A DNA stretch of 64,000 nucleotides from Corbicula japonica (taxonomy: Eukaryota; Mollusca; Bivalvia; Venerida; Cyrenidae), in the NCBI GenBank assembly GCA_038501625.1, contig JAZAYU010000009.1:7058396-7122395 (forward strand), written 5' to 3'. How positions within the stretch are numbered: the first letter of the stretch is position 1; each line of letters starts with the position of its first letter. The translations under genes were made by a program, and so were the position numbers. The notes beneath the pieces are model-generated. The model was not told the origin of the DNA, made no database searches, and worked only from the letters and a program-made list of their open reading frames with translations. Shown here piece after piece: positions 25,596 to 40,100 of this stretch.

Positions 25596-26354
25596 TCCCT
25601 AAAATTGAAAAAAATGCTCCCTTCACTGCCAGCCTAAGCCGATCCCTGTAACCTGAGCTAGAGTTTGACATGCTTCAAAATGTTTGCTACATCTTACAAT
25701 ATACCACTGCTACAACATAATGGCTATCTTCAAATCATCAAACTTTCTGTGTTACATGGTATAAATAAGTAAATAAAACAAACATGTACATTTATAAACA
25801 AAAATATTTAACTAAATATTTGAAGAGTATGGAAAAAGAACTAAACCATAAATATGTATATATTTAAAAGACTTGTAATCATTAAAAGCAATAATGAAAC
25901 ATTCAACACTTGCATGAAATTATATGCAAATTATATACATGTATGCTAAATTGATGGATCATTCAGGAATAAAGTAAAGAGCACAGTCATTTAGCAAATG
26001 CACTGTATAAAGATTTGCACCAAAACAAAATCATACCCAACATACATCATGTACATGTAAACTGTATTGCCATTAGTTTTCAAAAATAAATATCTGGAAA
26101 AAATAACAACAATCATACTTTTATGGGGCTCGCCACAGGAAAAGGGGTCTTCAGTGATATTTTGTGACGTATGAGTTATCACTACATTTGAAAAAAAATT
26201 CTAAAATTATCTATGATTTTTTCATAACTGAATTATAGGTGATTTTATTAGACATTGTAAATTTAACCCCAAAATGCATTCACTCTTGTTATTTATTGAT
26301 GTCAGCTATTCAAAGACTTCTTTTCCCACGACAAGCATCATATTGAACTCCTTT
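25596..26354. repeat. 759 bp tandem duplication, distal copy
   Basis: Identical to 26355-27113 except for a handful of substitutions seen by eye (for example gccacagg/gccacacg and tatgagttatc/tataagttgtc), so it is recent. It carries copies of the candidate SLC38A10 poly(A) signals found in the proximal copy. The 63-codon ORFs in each copy (25991 and 26750) are by-products. Confidence 0.93.
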
Positions 26355-27113
26355 GCCCTAAAATTGAAAAAAATGCTCCCTTCACTGCCAGCCTAAGCCG
26401 ATCCCTGTAACCTGAGCTAGAGTTTGACATGCTTCAAAATGTTTGCTACATCTTACAATATACCACTGCTACAACATAATGGCTATCTTCAAATCATCAA
26501 ACTTTCTGTGTTACATGGTATAAATAAGTAAATAAAACAAACATTTACATTTATAAACAAAAATATTTAACTAAATATTTGAAGAGTATGGAAAAAGAAC
26601 TAAACCATAAATATGTATATATTTAAAAGACTTGTAATCATTAAAAGCAATAATGAAACATTCAACACTTGCATGAAATTATATGCAAATTATATACATG
26701 TATGCTAAATTGATGGATCATTCAGGAATAAAGTAAAGAGCACAGTCATTTAACAAATGCACTGTATAAAGATTTGCACCAAAACAAAATCATACCCAAC
26801 ATACATCATGTACATGTAAACTGTATTGCCATTAGTTTTCAAAAATAAATATCTGGAAAAAATAACAACAATCATACTTTTATGGGGCTCGCCACACGAA
26901 AAGGGGTCTTCAGTGATATTTTGTGACGTATAAGTTGTCACTACATTTGAAAAAAAATTCTAAAATTATCTATGATTTTTTCATAACTGAATTATAGGTG
27001 ATTTTATTAGACATTGTAAATTTAACCCCAAAATGCATTCACTCTTGTTATTTATTGATGTCAGCTATTCAAAGACTTCTTTTCCCACGACAAGCATCAT
27101 ATTGAACTCCTTT
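26355..27113. repeat. 759 bp tandem duplication, proximal copy (SLC38A10 3'UTR side)
   Basis: Second copy of the 25596 unit, beginning 90 bp past the SLC38A10 stop codon. It probably includes the gene's 3'UTR and poly(A) site. Confidence 0.93.
27003..27056 (-). promoter_or_regulatory. candidate SLC38A10 poly(A) signals
   Basis: On the minus strand AATAAA occurs at 27056-27051 and again at 27008-27003, about 150-200 nt past the stop codon. Which one is used cannot be told. The same hexamers exist in the duplicate copy further down. Confidence 0.4.
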
Positions 27114-27203
27114 TTAAAAATATCACCTTCATATTTACTGAAAGGCAACTATGAGCAATTCCAATACATCTGGATCTGTTTCTATATTAATTTTATATTA
27201 ATT

Positions 27204-28196
27204 TTATCTTCGTCTACTAGTCTGTATTGCATTCATGCTATTTTTAAGGGCATTTATTAAATTTGCACTGTCTAATCCTCGCTGGACATCTTCATTTAGA
27301 TATCCCTGAGAATTCAATAAGTCTCTCTGACCATTTTCAGGTCTTTGAATATTTTCCTGATCTGGGTTTACAATGTTATTGTTATCATTTGAATTCTGAA
27401 CACCAGTTTCTGAGTTTATATTAGTTTTGTCAGGTTTTACCTCTTCTGCAGCACCAGGGATTAATTCTCGTTTACCCCTGTGTTTAAGTGGATCAACATC
27501 ATCAATTGTTTCTTTCACAATATGTTGCTCTACCACATCATTATCATTCTTTACTGGGACTTTTTTCAGTAATTCTTCAGAGTTTCTAATATTCTGAACA
27601 ACTTGATTATCATTGTTAACATTTGCTCCAATATCTTGGTTTTGAACACTATCTCTTAATTTATGAACTGGATTCAATTCCATCTGGACTACACCCTGGC
27701 CAGCTTGATTATCTTTCACCAAGGGCAGTAAATCTTGCCCGAGCTTCACATTGTCATGTTGTAGTATTTTTTGTTCCGCCAGAATCTGGTTGACACGATC
27801 AGGTATTTTCATTTCAATGTTATTACCAGCAGAATCAGGCTGAACATTCAGTAAATTCACTGCAGCTAGAGCTTCTTTCTGACCTCCAGTGCCTTGATCT
27901 TGCTGGGCTTGTGGGGCTAGACCAAGACCGGCAGCACCTTGATTGTTTCCTTGCTGTAGTTGTTGTGGAGCCTGACCAAGATTGAGGACAGTTTTGTCAT
28001 TGACTTGCGGTAACAACGGTAGTTGTTGGTGTTGTTGCTGTTGCTGTTGAGCCTGAAGATTGATAACACCTTCACCTTGCTGTACAGGTTGACCAAGATT
28101 TACATTAAGATCAGCTGATCTACCAGGTCCCTGTTGGACTAACAGTTTCTGACTGTCATCTGCAGGCAACTGCTTAGTTTCATGCACCACTTCTTT
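27204..28196 (-). CDS. SLC38A10: SLC38A10 coding exon 14 (residues 603-932), C-terminal tail
   Basis: Terminal exon of 330 codons plus stop. Low complexity: Gln, Asn and Asp rich with a Gln run, then HRGKRELIPGAAEE and a C-terminus ending S-R-R-R. No known domain is visible. It begins after acceptor TTATGCAG. Confidence 0.93.
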   Translation of the reverse strand, partial: KEVVHETKQLPADDSQKLLVQQGPGRSADLNVNLGQPVQQGEGVINLQAQQQQQQHQQLPLLPQVNDKTVLNLGQAPQQLQQGNNQGAAGLGLAPQAQQDQGTGGQKEALAAVNLLNVQPDSAGNNIEMKIPDRVNQILAEQKILQHDNVKLGQDLLPLVKDNQAGQGVVQMELNPVHKLRDSVQNQDIGANVNNDNQVVQNIRNSEELLKKVPVKNDNDVVEQHIVKETIDDVDPLKHRGKRELIPGAAEEVKPDKTNINSETGVQNSNDNNNIVNPDQENIQRPENGQRDLLNSQGYLNEDVQRGLDSANLINALKNSMNAIQTSRRR

Positions 28197-31100
28197 CTGC
28201 ATAAGTAATATAAGAAAAATGTAAAATAAAAATATGTTAAAGACAATTACACCATACCTACATGACTTGGCTGTAACATGGTCAATACATATGGAATATT
28301 ATACCAGTATGCAATCTGTAGGTTTGTATTTGTTGAGTTGGGTATGTAAACAATATAAACCTAACTAGTTTTTTGCATGTTAAGGACTAAAATGTCTTTG
28401 TTTATTCCTAAAACTATACCAAGTAAAAGAGTGTAAAAATATCATACATGCTATATCCCCTGCTGAGGGGAAAAATCCCCATAATTTCAAAACAACTCCA
28501 GGCCCTCAGTGGGAAATGAAAATCACCCAAGATAAATCAGTTATAAAATACCTTGTGTTTTTCCTTGTGCTCTTTGAGCTGTTCCAAAATTTCTTTTTGC
28601 TCTTGAATCAATTTTTCTTGTTCCTGTTGCTGATGTTCTAATTTGGCCAGTATTTCCTCTTGTTTCTTTTCTGCTTCTTGTTTTTTCTTTTCTTCTAATT
28701 CCTTTTCCTTCTCCTTTTCTTGTTTCTGTTTCACTTCATTTTCATTATCTTCTTGTTTCTGTTTTTCAAGCATGTTTTTGTTTTCTTTACTAATAGCATC
28801 TTTTTCTTTATTTTCAGTTTTGGGACTTTTTTCGTCTCTCTCTTTATCTTTTTCTACATCGCCTGTTTTTGTTTTTTTGCCAAACACATCGGTATCTTTG
28901 TCGGGTTGTTTTTCAAGCTTTTCTTTCGTTTTATATGGAATTGCATTTTCATTCTTGTTCTCTTCCTCCTAAAAATTATAATCAAATAGGAAAATGCTAA
29001 ATCAAATTTATTTCAAACATGTCAGATGTCAAATCTCACAAGGAAAAATATCTGTTATGTTTGCTAACACAGTTTATGCCAAATAATGCACATTTCAAGA
29101 AAAATCTTGGAAAATTTATTCCATTTATTGTGATTTTTTAACCATATGAGGTATAATTATTGAGGTATTTTATCATTTTTTAGCTCATGGAGTACTACAA
29201 GGAAGTAATGAGATCTGTGCCTAAGGTTATAAAACTGAGCATGGAAACCAGTCTCAAATTTCAGCCAATCAGATGCTTGAGATTTGAGACTGGTTTCCAA
29301 TCTCAGCTTTATAACCTTCAGCCCTGAGAATTATTACCAAACACGTAGAATACCAAAATATCTGCATTAGTTTCACACAGAACAAAACTAAAGTTAATTG
29401 TAATATGGCATCATGGTTATTAGTTGGTTTACACATATACTTTGCCTATCCCCACCCTCTTCCTTTATCCAACAGGACAGAGGGATATCCGCCCTTGGAC
29501 TCTACCACAGGACCTGACCCATCCGACAACAATGGCCAAAGTGTGTTACACTATTATGAAACAATACTTACCACTTCAATTGGTTCCTGAGGTATCGGAG
29601 GCTCCTGACGTTTGTCATCATCTACATGAATTTGAGTCTGTTTGCTCTTGTTGTATACTTCCTCTGAAATGCATACAAACCTTCATATGGTCACTGACAA
29701 GATAAACAAACATTAAGCATCCCAGACCTGCTAGCAGGCCTAAATAAAAACAAAGATTTTCATAAACCTAGAACTTAATGAAAATAAGTTTTTAGTGTTA
29801 TTTTTGTAAATGTAACCCAGGCATGGTTGATTAAGTACCACACCTTTACTATCATGTCATAAAACTAGCTTTTATGGTGACATGGTAGAGTGACAGCCTA
29901 GCATGCAGGGGGTCATGAGTTCAATAGTTGGTTCAGGCATGGATTTTTCAAAACCCTTGTTATATTTATAAGGGTGGTGGCTATGATATTTATAATAAAT
30001 CCTAATGTATTAAGAAGTCACCAAAGCACCCTAATAAACATTTTCACTGGTTGACTAAATATTGCAAATTTTACAATAAATTAAACTTCTTGAAAACAGC
30101 AATAAAAATAATTCTAAATTACCTTGTATTAACTCTTTACTTCCTGAGATATGGCTGTTATCCCATGGCCAAAAGGTGTAGATCCAGATCAACTGGAACA
30201 TTTGTGCCATCTGATCAGGATCTACACTGTTCCCTTTAGATTCATTAAGTTATTTCTGATTAAGAAGCAACCAGTGTAGATCCAGATCTGAAGGCACAGA
30301 TATGCCAGCTGATCTGGATCTACATTGGTTGCACATGCAGTAATACCTGTATATATGGAGTAAATGGTTAACTTACCCTTTTTAATAGTTTCAATGATGG
30401 CTCTAGCATTCTGTATCTCTGTGACATCAACGCTTGGTTTAGCTGCTGCTAACTCTACTTTAGTCTCTGTAACCGGTGTACGTAGAATAGTGAATGTACT
30501 TGCTATCATTATAATCAGACCAAAGGCAAGCACAACCTGTAAAATTATTTGTACAATTTAGAGACAATAGTTAGTTATACAAAGGAAAAAATGATGCTGA
30601 TTTGGGAGTACACACTTTAATAACTTAATTTTTTATTCAGGTCAATAAAACTCAACCTGAATGGTAAGATTTTGACTGAAATTTTGTTCTTTAGTGTATT
30701 TAAATTTGTTCTGAGCAACATGGGTATATATAATAAAAGAAACATAATGGCAGTATGCCAGACTCATTTCATTCTTGTTGCATATGTAGACCACATCACT
30801 TTTGGTTTCATGTAACATTGTTTACACTCGCAACTCGAATGTTACGAACCCACTGACTACATGTTGTACTATTCAACTTTTATAACAACACTGTACTGAC
30901 CCTTCCTGTAAAGAGGCCCTCTGACTTGTCTGACATCACATTCAAAAAGAACAGAGCTGGGAAGATGTAACATATCAAACATCCCATGGTTGCACCATTC
31001 AGACCAAGCACAAACTCAACTGCAAGAAATATAAACATACAATTTATTTTTCTCTAAACAAAGTTATACATGAATGTGTAAGATGGTTTAGAAACTTTGT

Positions 31101-34100
31101 TTACATTGATTTAATTTACATTTTGCATTATTACTTAGTACATACAACGAATAGCTCAGAAATTGTAGTCCACATCTTGTTTAAATGCAGTCTTAGTTAT
31201 GATGAATGTCTATAGACTTCAGAGCATTACAGGTAGGTTCATGAAACAAAAGCACTCTGGATAGACATTATTTCTTACATAATTTAAACTAATTCTTTAG
31301 GGCTGACAAGTGAGCACAGTCTGTGTGTTCAGGGTAACATGATGGCTAGGCACTATTGCTGTGAGGTACGGGTGCAATTCCCAGTAGGGACAATATCATT
31401 ACTATTTAACAATGGTAACCACTGGGCAAGTTTAATCCTATCGTGAACATTTACTTATTAAAATTCAAGTTTGAACCTATCATGAACATTTACTTATTAA
31501 AATTCAAGTTTGAACCTATCATGAACATTTACTTAATAAAATTCAAGTTTGAACCTATCATGAACATTGACATATAAATTCAAGTTTGAACCTTTCATAA
31601 ACATTAACATATTAAATTCAAGTTTAAACCTATAATGAACATTGACATATTAAAATTCAAGTTTGAACCTATCATAAACATTAAAACATTAAATTCAAGT
31701 TTGAACCTATCATAAACATTAAAACATTAAATTCAAGTTTGAACCTATCATAAACATTAACATATTAAATTCGAGCATGGTTAGTATAGAATTCAGAAAA
31801 CTGGAATATTATCATTCTATTCTATGAATAATTATAAAAACAAAGTTATTTTAAAACAACACCAAAAATGATCATTCATTAAATAGTCATGTTTTACAGA
31901 AGTTCATGTACGGTAAGTGAGTTATAATTAATGTCTGGACTCACTGTTTGGAATCAGGATAGCAATAATCATGGATCCCACAATGATGACCACGGTAATC
32001 ACTTTAAAATGCAGTTCTGGTATCTTGCCACTGCTCGGAAGATCATCTTTGGGTTTCTACAACATACCAACAATCATTTATTCACAACAACAAACAAGAA
32101 TAAGTCAACACAGTTTCTTATCCAACATTGGGGCTTCATTTCAAACAGGAACATGTACAACCGCTTTATGCCTTATTCTTTCATATATGTTTGAAAATTT
32201 ATAAAAGGCACTAAGCATTCATAGCTTATATCTGCAAATTAAATTTGTGTGTTTCTTTTTTTGTTTATTTTAGGGGAATGAGGGGCCCATCCAAGATCAT
32301 TACTTGTAGACGTGACTGCCATAACATTACCATGGCTTTTAGATGTGGCTCTCTGCCACTTGTGTGAATTTGTTGAACAGGGCACTTCTCACGTCTCATT
32401 GCGGGGTACATATTTTTGTGCAGTTAAGCTATGTACCGTCATTAGATACTGAGGAACAGACAATGATTCAAAAGAAGATAATAGTCATTGGCTTTGTCTT
32501 GTAAATAAAAAGTTTAATTAAAGTGCACAATGCTAAAGTTTGTGGGACCAATTATATAGCATACACAAAATAATGAATGCTTACTAAAGTCAAACAATAC
32601 AAAGAATACTTAATGTGAAAAGGGAAATGCTGACTCTTGTTAACATACATGTCATGTCATTGACTTGTTTTTTAACATTCCAGCATCATTTTTTTACAAA
32701 ACACAAATGAATGGACTGACTGACCTAACTTCAGACATGTAATATCCCATTTTTTATCCAAAATCTTATGTAAATATCATTGACATCACATTTTCAAATC
32801 CATATTACCAAATTTAGAAAAAAAATATATAAAGTGGTAATGATCCATAATTAATGTGTAACATTTTTATTGCAGATCAAATCAACAGTTTAAAGAATGT
32901 TCTCAACCAAAATATTGACCAAGTCTGGTTACAATACCCAATACAGTTCAATAGAAAGCATGCAGAGTTGGTAAAATATCAGATTTAAGAGTGTGTAAGC
33001 CAATCAGACTAAAAATTCTTTAAACACATGTTTCATACCTACCTAAAATGTCTCATTTAACCTTTTCTCCATGGATATGCTTTATCACATGGGCAATGGG
33101 TATCAATCCTGATCAGCTGGAACATATGTGCCTTCGGATCAGTGCCCAAGGTTATAAAACTGAGCATGGAAACCAGTCTCAAATCTCAAGCATCTGATTG
33201 GCTGAAATGGTGACCAGTCGCCATTTCAGCCAATCAGATGCTTGAGATTTGAGACTGGTTTCCAATCTCAGCTTTATAACCTTCAACCCAGGATTTAGAC
33301 TGTTTGCTTTTATATTCATTAGGTTATTTATGACCAACATGGCAAGACAGTTTGCCCATGCAATAAAAGTCATATTCATATAATTTAACTGCTACATCCA
33401 ATCTTTAAGAAATATTCTGTTAAATGTCTTGTAACATGAAAATGACCAGTTGAAATAACTTAAAAGTTATACTCATTCAACCTGAACTTTAGTTGTCAGA
33501 TTACAGTTAAACATACTTAAAGCATTAGTTTTAAAGCACAGTTACCATTATTTCACAAAGGTGACAAGTAGTTAGTTGGTATATAAAATGTTTTGATGCA
33601 AATTCATAAGCAACCTTTTTTCACATACAGAATGATCTGAGAATGACGCCAGTCGCAACCGGTTACAGAACCTTGAAGAAGTTAACACCTGACAACTCAA
33701 GACCATTACATGATCATTTTTCATTGATTAATGTTTAGCAACTTTTGTTATGCTTAAAAACAAATGTCAATAAGTAAAACCATGGATTTGTACATGGGAT
33801 GTCAGATTTCCAAAGGGCATTCTATTACTATGTAAAAGAACCTAAATGTACCCACACAAACAACAAGAGGGTCCATGGGACCCTGGGTCGCTCACCTGCT
33901 AACATCTGTTCAATGGTCGGACAAAAATTAAGACCACTAGAGTGTGGACAAGCTTTTTCTAAAATTTGACCTAGTGACCTAGATTTCAAGGTCACATGAC
34001 CCAGTTTCGAACTTGACTTAGATATCATTGAGATAAACATTCTGACCAAGTTTGAAGAAGATCACATCAAAATTAAGACCGCTAGAGTGCGGAAAAGCTT

Positions 34101-37100
34101 TTTCTATTATTTGACCTAGTGACCTAAAATTCAAGGCTACATGACCCAGTTTCGAACATGACCTAGATATTATTGGGATAAACATTCTGACCAAGTTTGA
34201 AGAAGATCTGACCAAAATAACGATCACTAGAGTGCGGACAAGCTTTTTCTATAATTTGACCTAGTGACCTAGATTTCAAGGTCACATGACCCAGTTTCGA
34301 ACTTGACCTAGATATCATTGGAATAAACATTCTGACCAAGTTTGAAGATCGGACCAAAATTACGACCACTAGAGTGCGGACAAGCTTTTTCTATAATTTG
34401 ACCTAGTGACCTAGATTTCAAGGTCAAATGACCCAGTTTCGAACTTGACCTAGATATCATTGAGATAAACATTCTGACCAAGTTTGAAGAAGATCGCATC
34501 AAAATTAAGACCACAAGAGTGCGGACAAGCTTTTTCTATAATTTGACCTAGTGACCTTAATTTCAAGGTTACATGACCCAGTTTCGAACATGACCTAGAT
34601 ATTATTGGGATTAACATCTTGACCAAGTTTGAAGAAGATCTGACCAAAATTACGAACACTAGAGTGCGGACAAGCTTTTTCTATAATTTGACCTAGTGAC
34701 CTAAATTTCAAGGTTACATGACCCAGTTTCGAACATGACCTAGATATTATTGGGATAAACATCCTGACCAAGTTTGAAGAAGATCAGACCAAAATTATGA
34801 CCACAAGAGTGCGGACAAGCTTTTTCTATAATTTGACCTAGTGACCTAGATTTCAAGGTCACATGACCCAGTTTCGAACTTGACCTAGATATCATTGGGA
34901 TAAACATTCTGACCAAGTTTGAAGAAGATCGGACCAAAATTATGACCACTAGAGTCCGGACAAGCTTTTTCTTTAATTTGACCTAGTGACCTAGTTTTAA
35001 GTGTCACATGACCCAGTTATGAACTTGACCTAGATATCATTAAGATAAACATTCTGTTCAAGTTTAAAGAAGATCGCACCATAATTAAGGCTGCTAGAGT
35101 GCGGACAAGCTTTTTCTACAATTTGACCCAGTGACCTAGATTTCAAGGTCACATGACCCAGTTTCGAACTTGACCTAGATATCATTGAGATAAACATTCT
35201 GACCAAGTTTGAAGAAGATTGGACCAAAATTCCGTTCGCTAGAGTGCGGACAACAATTGTGGACGGACGGACGGACAACGGACGAACCCCCCTCACAAAA
35301 GCTCACCCTGTCACTACGTGACAGGTGAGCTAAAAAAGAACTATTTAACCCTTTCCTCCATATATACGCATTTTAACACATGTGCAACCAGTGTAGATCC
35401 AGATCAGCCGGCACATCCGTGCTATCTGATCAGGATCTGCACTGTTTGCATTTTGGTCAGAAATAACCAAACGAATCAAAACGCCTACCATGCAGATCCT
35501 AACCAGATGGCACTGTTCTCCCAAGCAATTAAGGTGTGTCTATGGGGGAAAAGGTTAAAAGTAAAAACCGCTTGGAAGTGGTCGCTCTATTTATGTAGTT
35601 ATACATGTTTTATTATGCACCCTTTGTCACAATTGCAGGCAAATCTTAGTTTAATATGAAGCTGTATTAACTGAATCAATAACATGTATAAAATTAAAAC
35701 TACATTGTGACACTGTTGTTGGTAAACATCGGTTGGTCATTGATTTGCTAGTGCATGTATTCAAAGAACATGAAGCTTTGCCAACGAGATAATACTAAAT
35801 CTAATAACTCAGTTGAAAGATACTATGTGTTTTGATCTTACATCAGCAGAAGCTTTTTCCTGAAAATCAGCAATTATCAATATTTTTAGTTAAGTATGAT
35901 AATTATAACTTTTACTCCATGTGATACCATGTATATCCCATGTACCATCAGTGTAGATCAAGATCAGTGCCCGACGTTATAAAACTGAGCATGGAAACCA
36001 GTCTCAAATCTCAAGCATCTGAATGGCTGAAATGGCGACTGGTCGCCATTACAGCTAATCAGATGCTTGAGATTTGAGACTGGTTTAACTCAGATTTATA
36101 ACCTTCAGCCCAGTCTGCACTTTAGTCTATCAGGATCTACATTATTATTTCTTTGTCAGAAATAACTAAATGAATATAAAAGCGATTTGATTTATCCTGA
36201 TAAAACTGTATGGATGTGCAGAGTGATCTGAATTTACACTATTAGCACCGGGGATATAAGCTAAATCTGTCAAGTAAAGGGATTATCTACGTAAAATACT
36301 TCCTTTTTGCCATATGACACAAACCTTTTTAACTATAACTTCTTATAAACCATAAGTACACATTTTTTATAACACTGCATGACTCATAATTTGCTTTATT
36401 ATATTTTCTATAATTCATGGCCAAAATGAAATTCAGTAAATACTCTTTATAAAAAGTTATTTATTTAGGACATGCTTACAACAGAAAAAAACAACAGAAA
36501 AAGGTGTGAAAAAAATCAAAAACAAAAAAGACAATTGTTTGCAGATCTTACCTGTGGGAAGCAAAGTGTATAAAGAGACGCCCGGCAGGGGAACACAATC
36601 AGAGGTATGGAGACAGCTATGGCGATGACAAAGCACAACTTGATGATATCACACACCATATCTGTTTTAAAATGGTTGATAATGTCCCCTGAGAGATTTC
36701 CCACGTTATAGAATGCTATGTAACCAAAGAAACCAACCTGAAAAATATCAAAAACACTATTTATACAGGCTGAGAGTGAACAACGAAAAAATTGTCCAGC
36801 CGGCAACTTGGAAGCACTAAACGATGCATCAGACCTATCAAGTTTTTCAAACCCCACTGTGAATGACTGTATAATGTCCTTTCACCAGCTACCACAAACA
36901 TAACTGAAACACTGTAGTACATGATGAATTGTGCATTTTCACTAGCTACTCCAAACAAAGCTGACAACACTACGTGAATGTATCATATGTTCTTACTAAC
37001 TACCCAAAATGAATCTGTGAACATTGTAATAGAATGTAAGAAGTGTTAAAGAATGTTAGTTGGTGTTCTCACCAGCATGTAGCTGAGTGTGCACATGTTG

Positions 37101-40100
37101 ACAGCTGAGCTCACAATGCTGTTAATCCTCTTCAGGGAAGGCTCTGACAGGGCATCATACACTATAAACAGCTGTCTGCAATCATAACAATACAACACTG
37201 ATCTCTTGTTACCATAGCAATACAGGTATAGCATTATAAATAATTGTTATATGTTAATCCAAATACATTAAAAGTGTTTGAATATCTTTAATATATTTAA
37301 TTGCTTCAAAGTTTGTTGCCACATTAAAACTTTTAATATTATTATACTGAAAAGAAACTTCCTAATTAGCTATTGATGTAAGTCCACCTTGCCTAACAGT
37401 ATTCTCACACATTACTTAAATTGTTATAAAGCATAAAGTGGACAAGTTAAAATCAAACCACTCCAAATTTTTCAAAGAAATATCAAATTGGCTGACAACT
37501 GAATGTTGTACTGATGTCACAAAGGTATAATAATGGCATTATACAGTTGATGTTGAGCTTCTCAATCCAAAATATGATGTTTAAAATCAAATGATTGAAA
37601 GGAATGATAAATTAATGTCTTCTAACTCTTACTTGCAGTATAACAAAATAAAGCAGATGAGAGATAATATGAAACCTAGACCTGCAGACAGGCTTAATTG
37701 GATTTGTCCAAAATACAAAAAAAAGTATGTTGCGCTGCTTTAGACAATGAAGAATCTAAAACTTAACGTCAATGTATATTCATTTATCAATCAGACAAAT
37801 TTTATAACATTCTAAAACAGTTGTCATAAATAAAAATTTCATACGTTTGACAGCCAAATGCAAAAGAAAAGATGGGTAGACACTTGAAAAATCCCTCCAT
37901 CCTCCAGAAGTTAACATGATTGTACCAGTCACCAGCCACTAATTTGGGAACTGATAACAAAAACACCTGAAATATGAAAACAACCATTGTACATGTAAAG
38001 TCAAACAAATATCTTGCAATGTCTTTGTAGACTGTTTTTTTAATTAATATACAAACACATCACCCATAAAATAAAAAAAATAAATATGACAAAAAGTTAG
38101 AAAAATAAAACTAATAAAAAACAAACAATTGGTAAATATGGAAAATGCATCAAAGACAATGGGTTAATACTTATAATGATTCAGATAGATTTTAAAATTT
38201 TATTTGTTTTCTCTGAATATAAAATACTTACATATAGAGTGAAGAATGCATAAAACAGAATGCAGATTGTGCTGGTTCTGCTGAGAGTTCTAATGTCCTT
38301 CAACAGTCCGAGTGGTAGACCGAGAAACAAACACAGGAACATGATCAGCCCAGTTCGCATGCCATTGGTGATCTACAATAACAGCAAAACCTCTTATCAT
38401 CAGACATCAAAGAATGTTAGAAAAATGCTGGCAAACTTCAGGTGGATGCTTAAAACTTTCCTCCATGTATATGCCTTTTTACGTGTGTACAAACAGTGTA
38501 GATCCAGATCAGCGGGCACATCCGTGCCGTCTGATCAGGATCAGCACTGTTCGCTCTTTGGTCTGAAATAACCTAAATCAAAACGTGAACAGTGCACAGA
38601 TGTGCCGGCTGATCTAGATCTACACTGTTCCTTCATGCCTTTCCTCCATATATACGCATATGGAGTAAAGGGATCAGTTTGCATATCAATCCACTCCTAT
38701 CGAAATCTACACTTGGTTTTTAGGTCAGAAATATTTTGATAATTCTTTAAGTGAAAACTGTAGACTCTGGATATGCAGGATGATCCGGATTTACACTGGT
38801 TGCACATGATATATAAGTGATATCTATGGAGTTCGGTTAATTCAACATGTATTTTGTTACAAATCACTGTTTAAAGAAACCTTGTGCACTGGATTCTTAT
38901 GACAGGTGGCAGTTTAATACAGAAAAGCATACTGTATACTGCAAGTAGTATTTTATGTTGCGGTAGACTTAAACATTATCATACTAGTAAGAAAGCTGTT
39001 GATTTAATCTCACATAGTTACACTCTTTAAACTTCTAATTAATTAATGATGGGTTGAAACAAATATCTCAGGAATGTGTAAACTAAAATTCGAAGCTCAT
39101 ATATATTAGTAATTAGCTATACACATATTTCAATCAAATAAATTAATGAAAAATTTTATTCCAAATACAGAACTTACTGGCAATCCTGTCATTTTGGAAA
39201 GTATGTCAGGTCCTAAATCTCCTATAACGACAACTTGTGCTACCAGTGTTCCCAACTGTAAACCAATCATCCTAATGACATAAAATATCATATATAAAAC
39301 TTCATAGAAATGCTTTTGGCTATGCAAATCATCTATTTAACTTCAACATTAGGTCATGAAATTTAGTCCAAGTTTAGCACATATGAAACAAAAAGCAGGT
39401 ACTTGTATACATGGTGTGACAAATGTCCCTTATTATGGTACAAACAGACTTTACTCTAATTGTAACATTAACTTTCAAGTCTGGTCATGGTTCTAGGATG
39501 TGACATGCCATCTTATTAAGATGAATAAACTTTGATAAATATCCCTTCAGAAGTCACAAAAATATTCTTCCAGAAAGAGATTTGTGTTAAGTCTGATTAA
39601 CTGACAACTTTTCAATTTATTCAGGATCGAGGACAACAAAAGTTAATTTTTTAAATGTCAAATATACATTTTTTTAAAATCAAAAGCACTGGAGATGAGA
39701 AAATTTAAATCACTGATATAACTCATGCAAAGTAATATGTATAGGAAACAAGTAGTGTTTAACCATACTACCTCTAAGATTTATTTATATAAAATTAAAA
39801 ATATAATGTTGCATTCAGTTCCAAATCATCTTATCTTTGTTGTGCTTCAAGTGTGCATTTTAAAGAAAATCCCTTTGTTAACTTTTTTCTTACCCTATCT
39901 CCACCATCAGCTTTCCGGTAGCACCATGTGTGTAATAAGCTGAAAAATAAATATGTGTATCAAGCATAAAACATATGTGGTACATACAAAATTGATCTAT
40001 TACTTATAATCTGCAACTTTTTAAAATAGATTCACTCCTTAAATTGCTACATTTTACAGAGCATTTCCATCGAGATATACTGTATATGCAACCTCAATCT

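Noticed and set aside
25991..26941. Two almost identical 63-codon minus ORFs as a duplicated gene
   Set aside because: They are carried by the 759 bp duplication in the probable 3'UTR and have no protein-like features.
28643..28989. Plus-strand Ser/Phe-rich ORFs
   Set aside because: They are antisense to the Lys/Glu-rich SLC38A10 exon 13, which has splice and phase support.
31431..31775. Regular 39 bp repeats as a CRISPR-like array
   Set aside because: The units are directly adjacent with no variable spacers, and the genome is animal. It is a minisatellite.
33828..35296. Series of eight similar minus ORFs that could look like a gene cluster
   Set aside because: They are the same frame of consecutive 145 bp repeat units.
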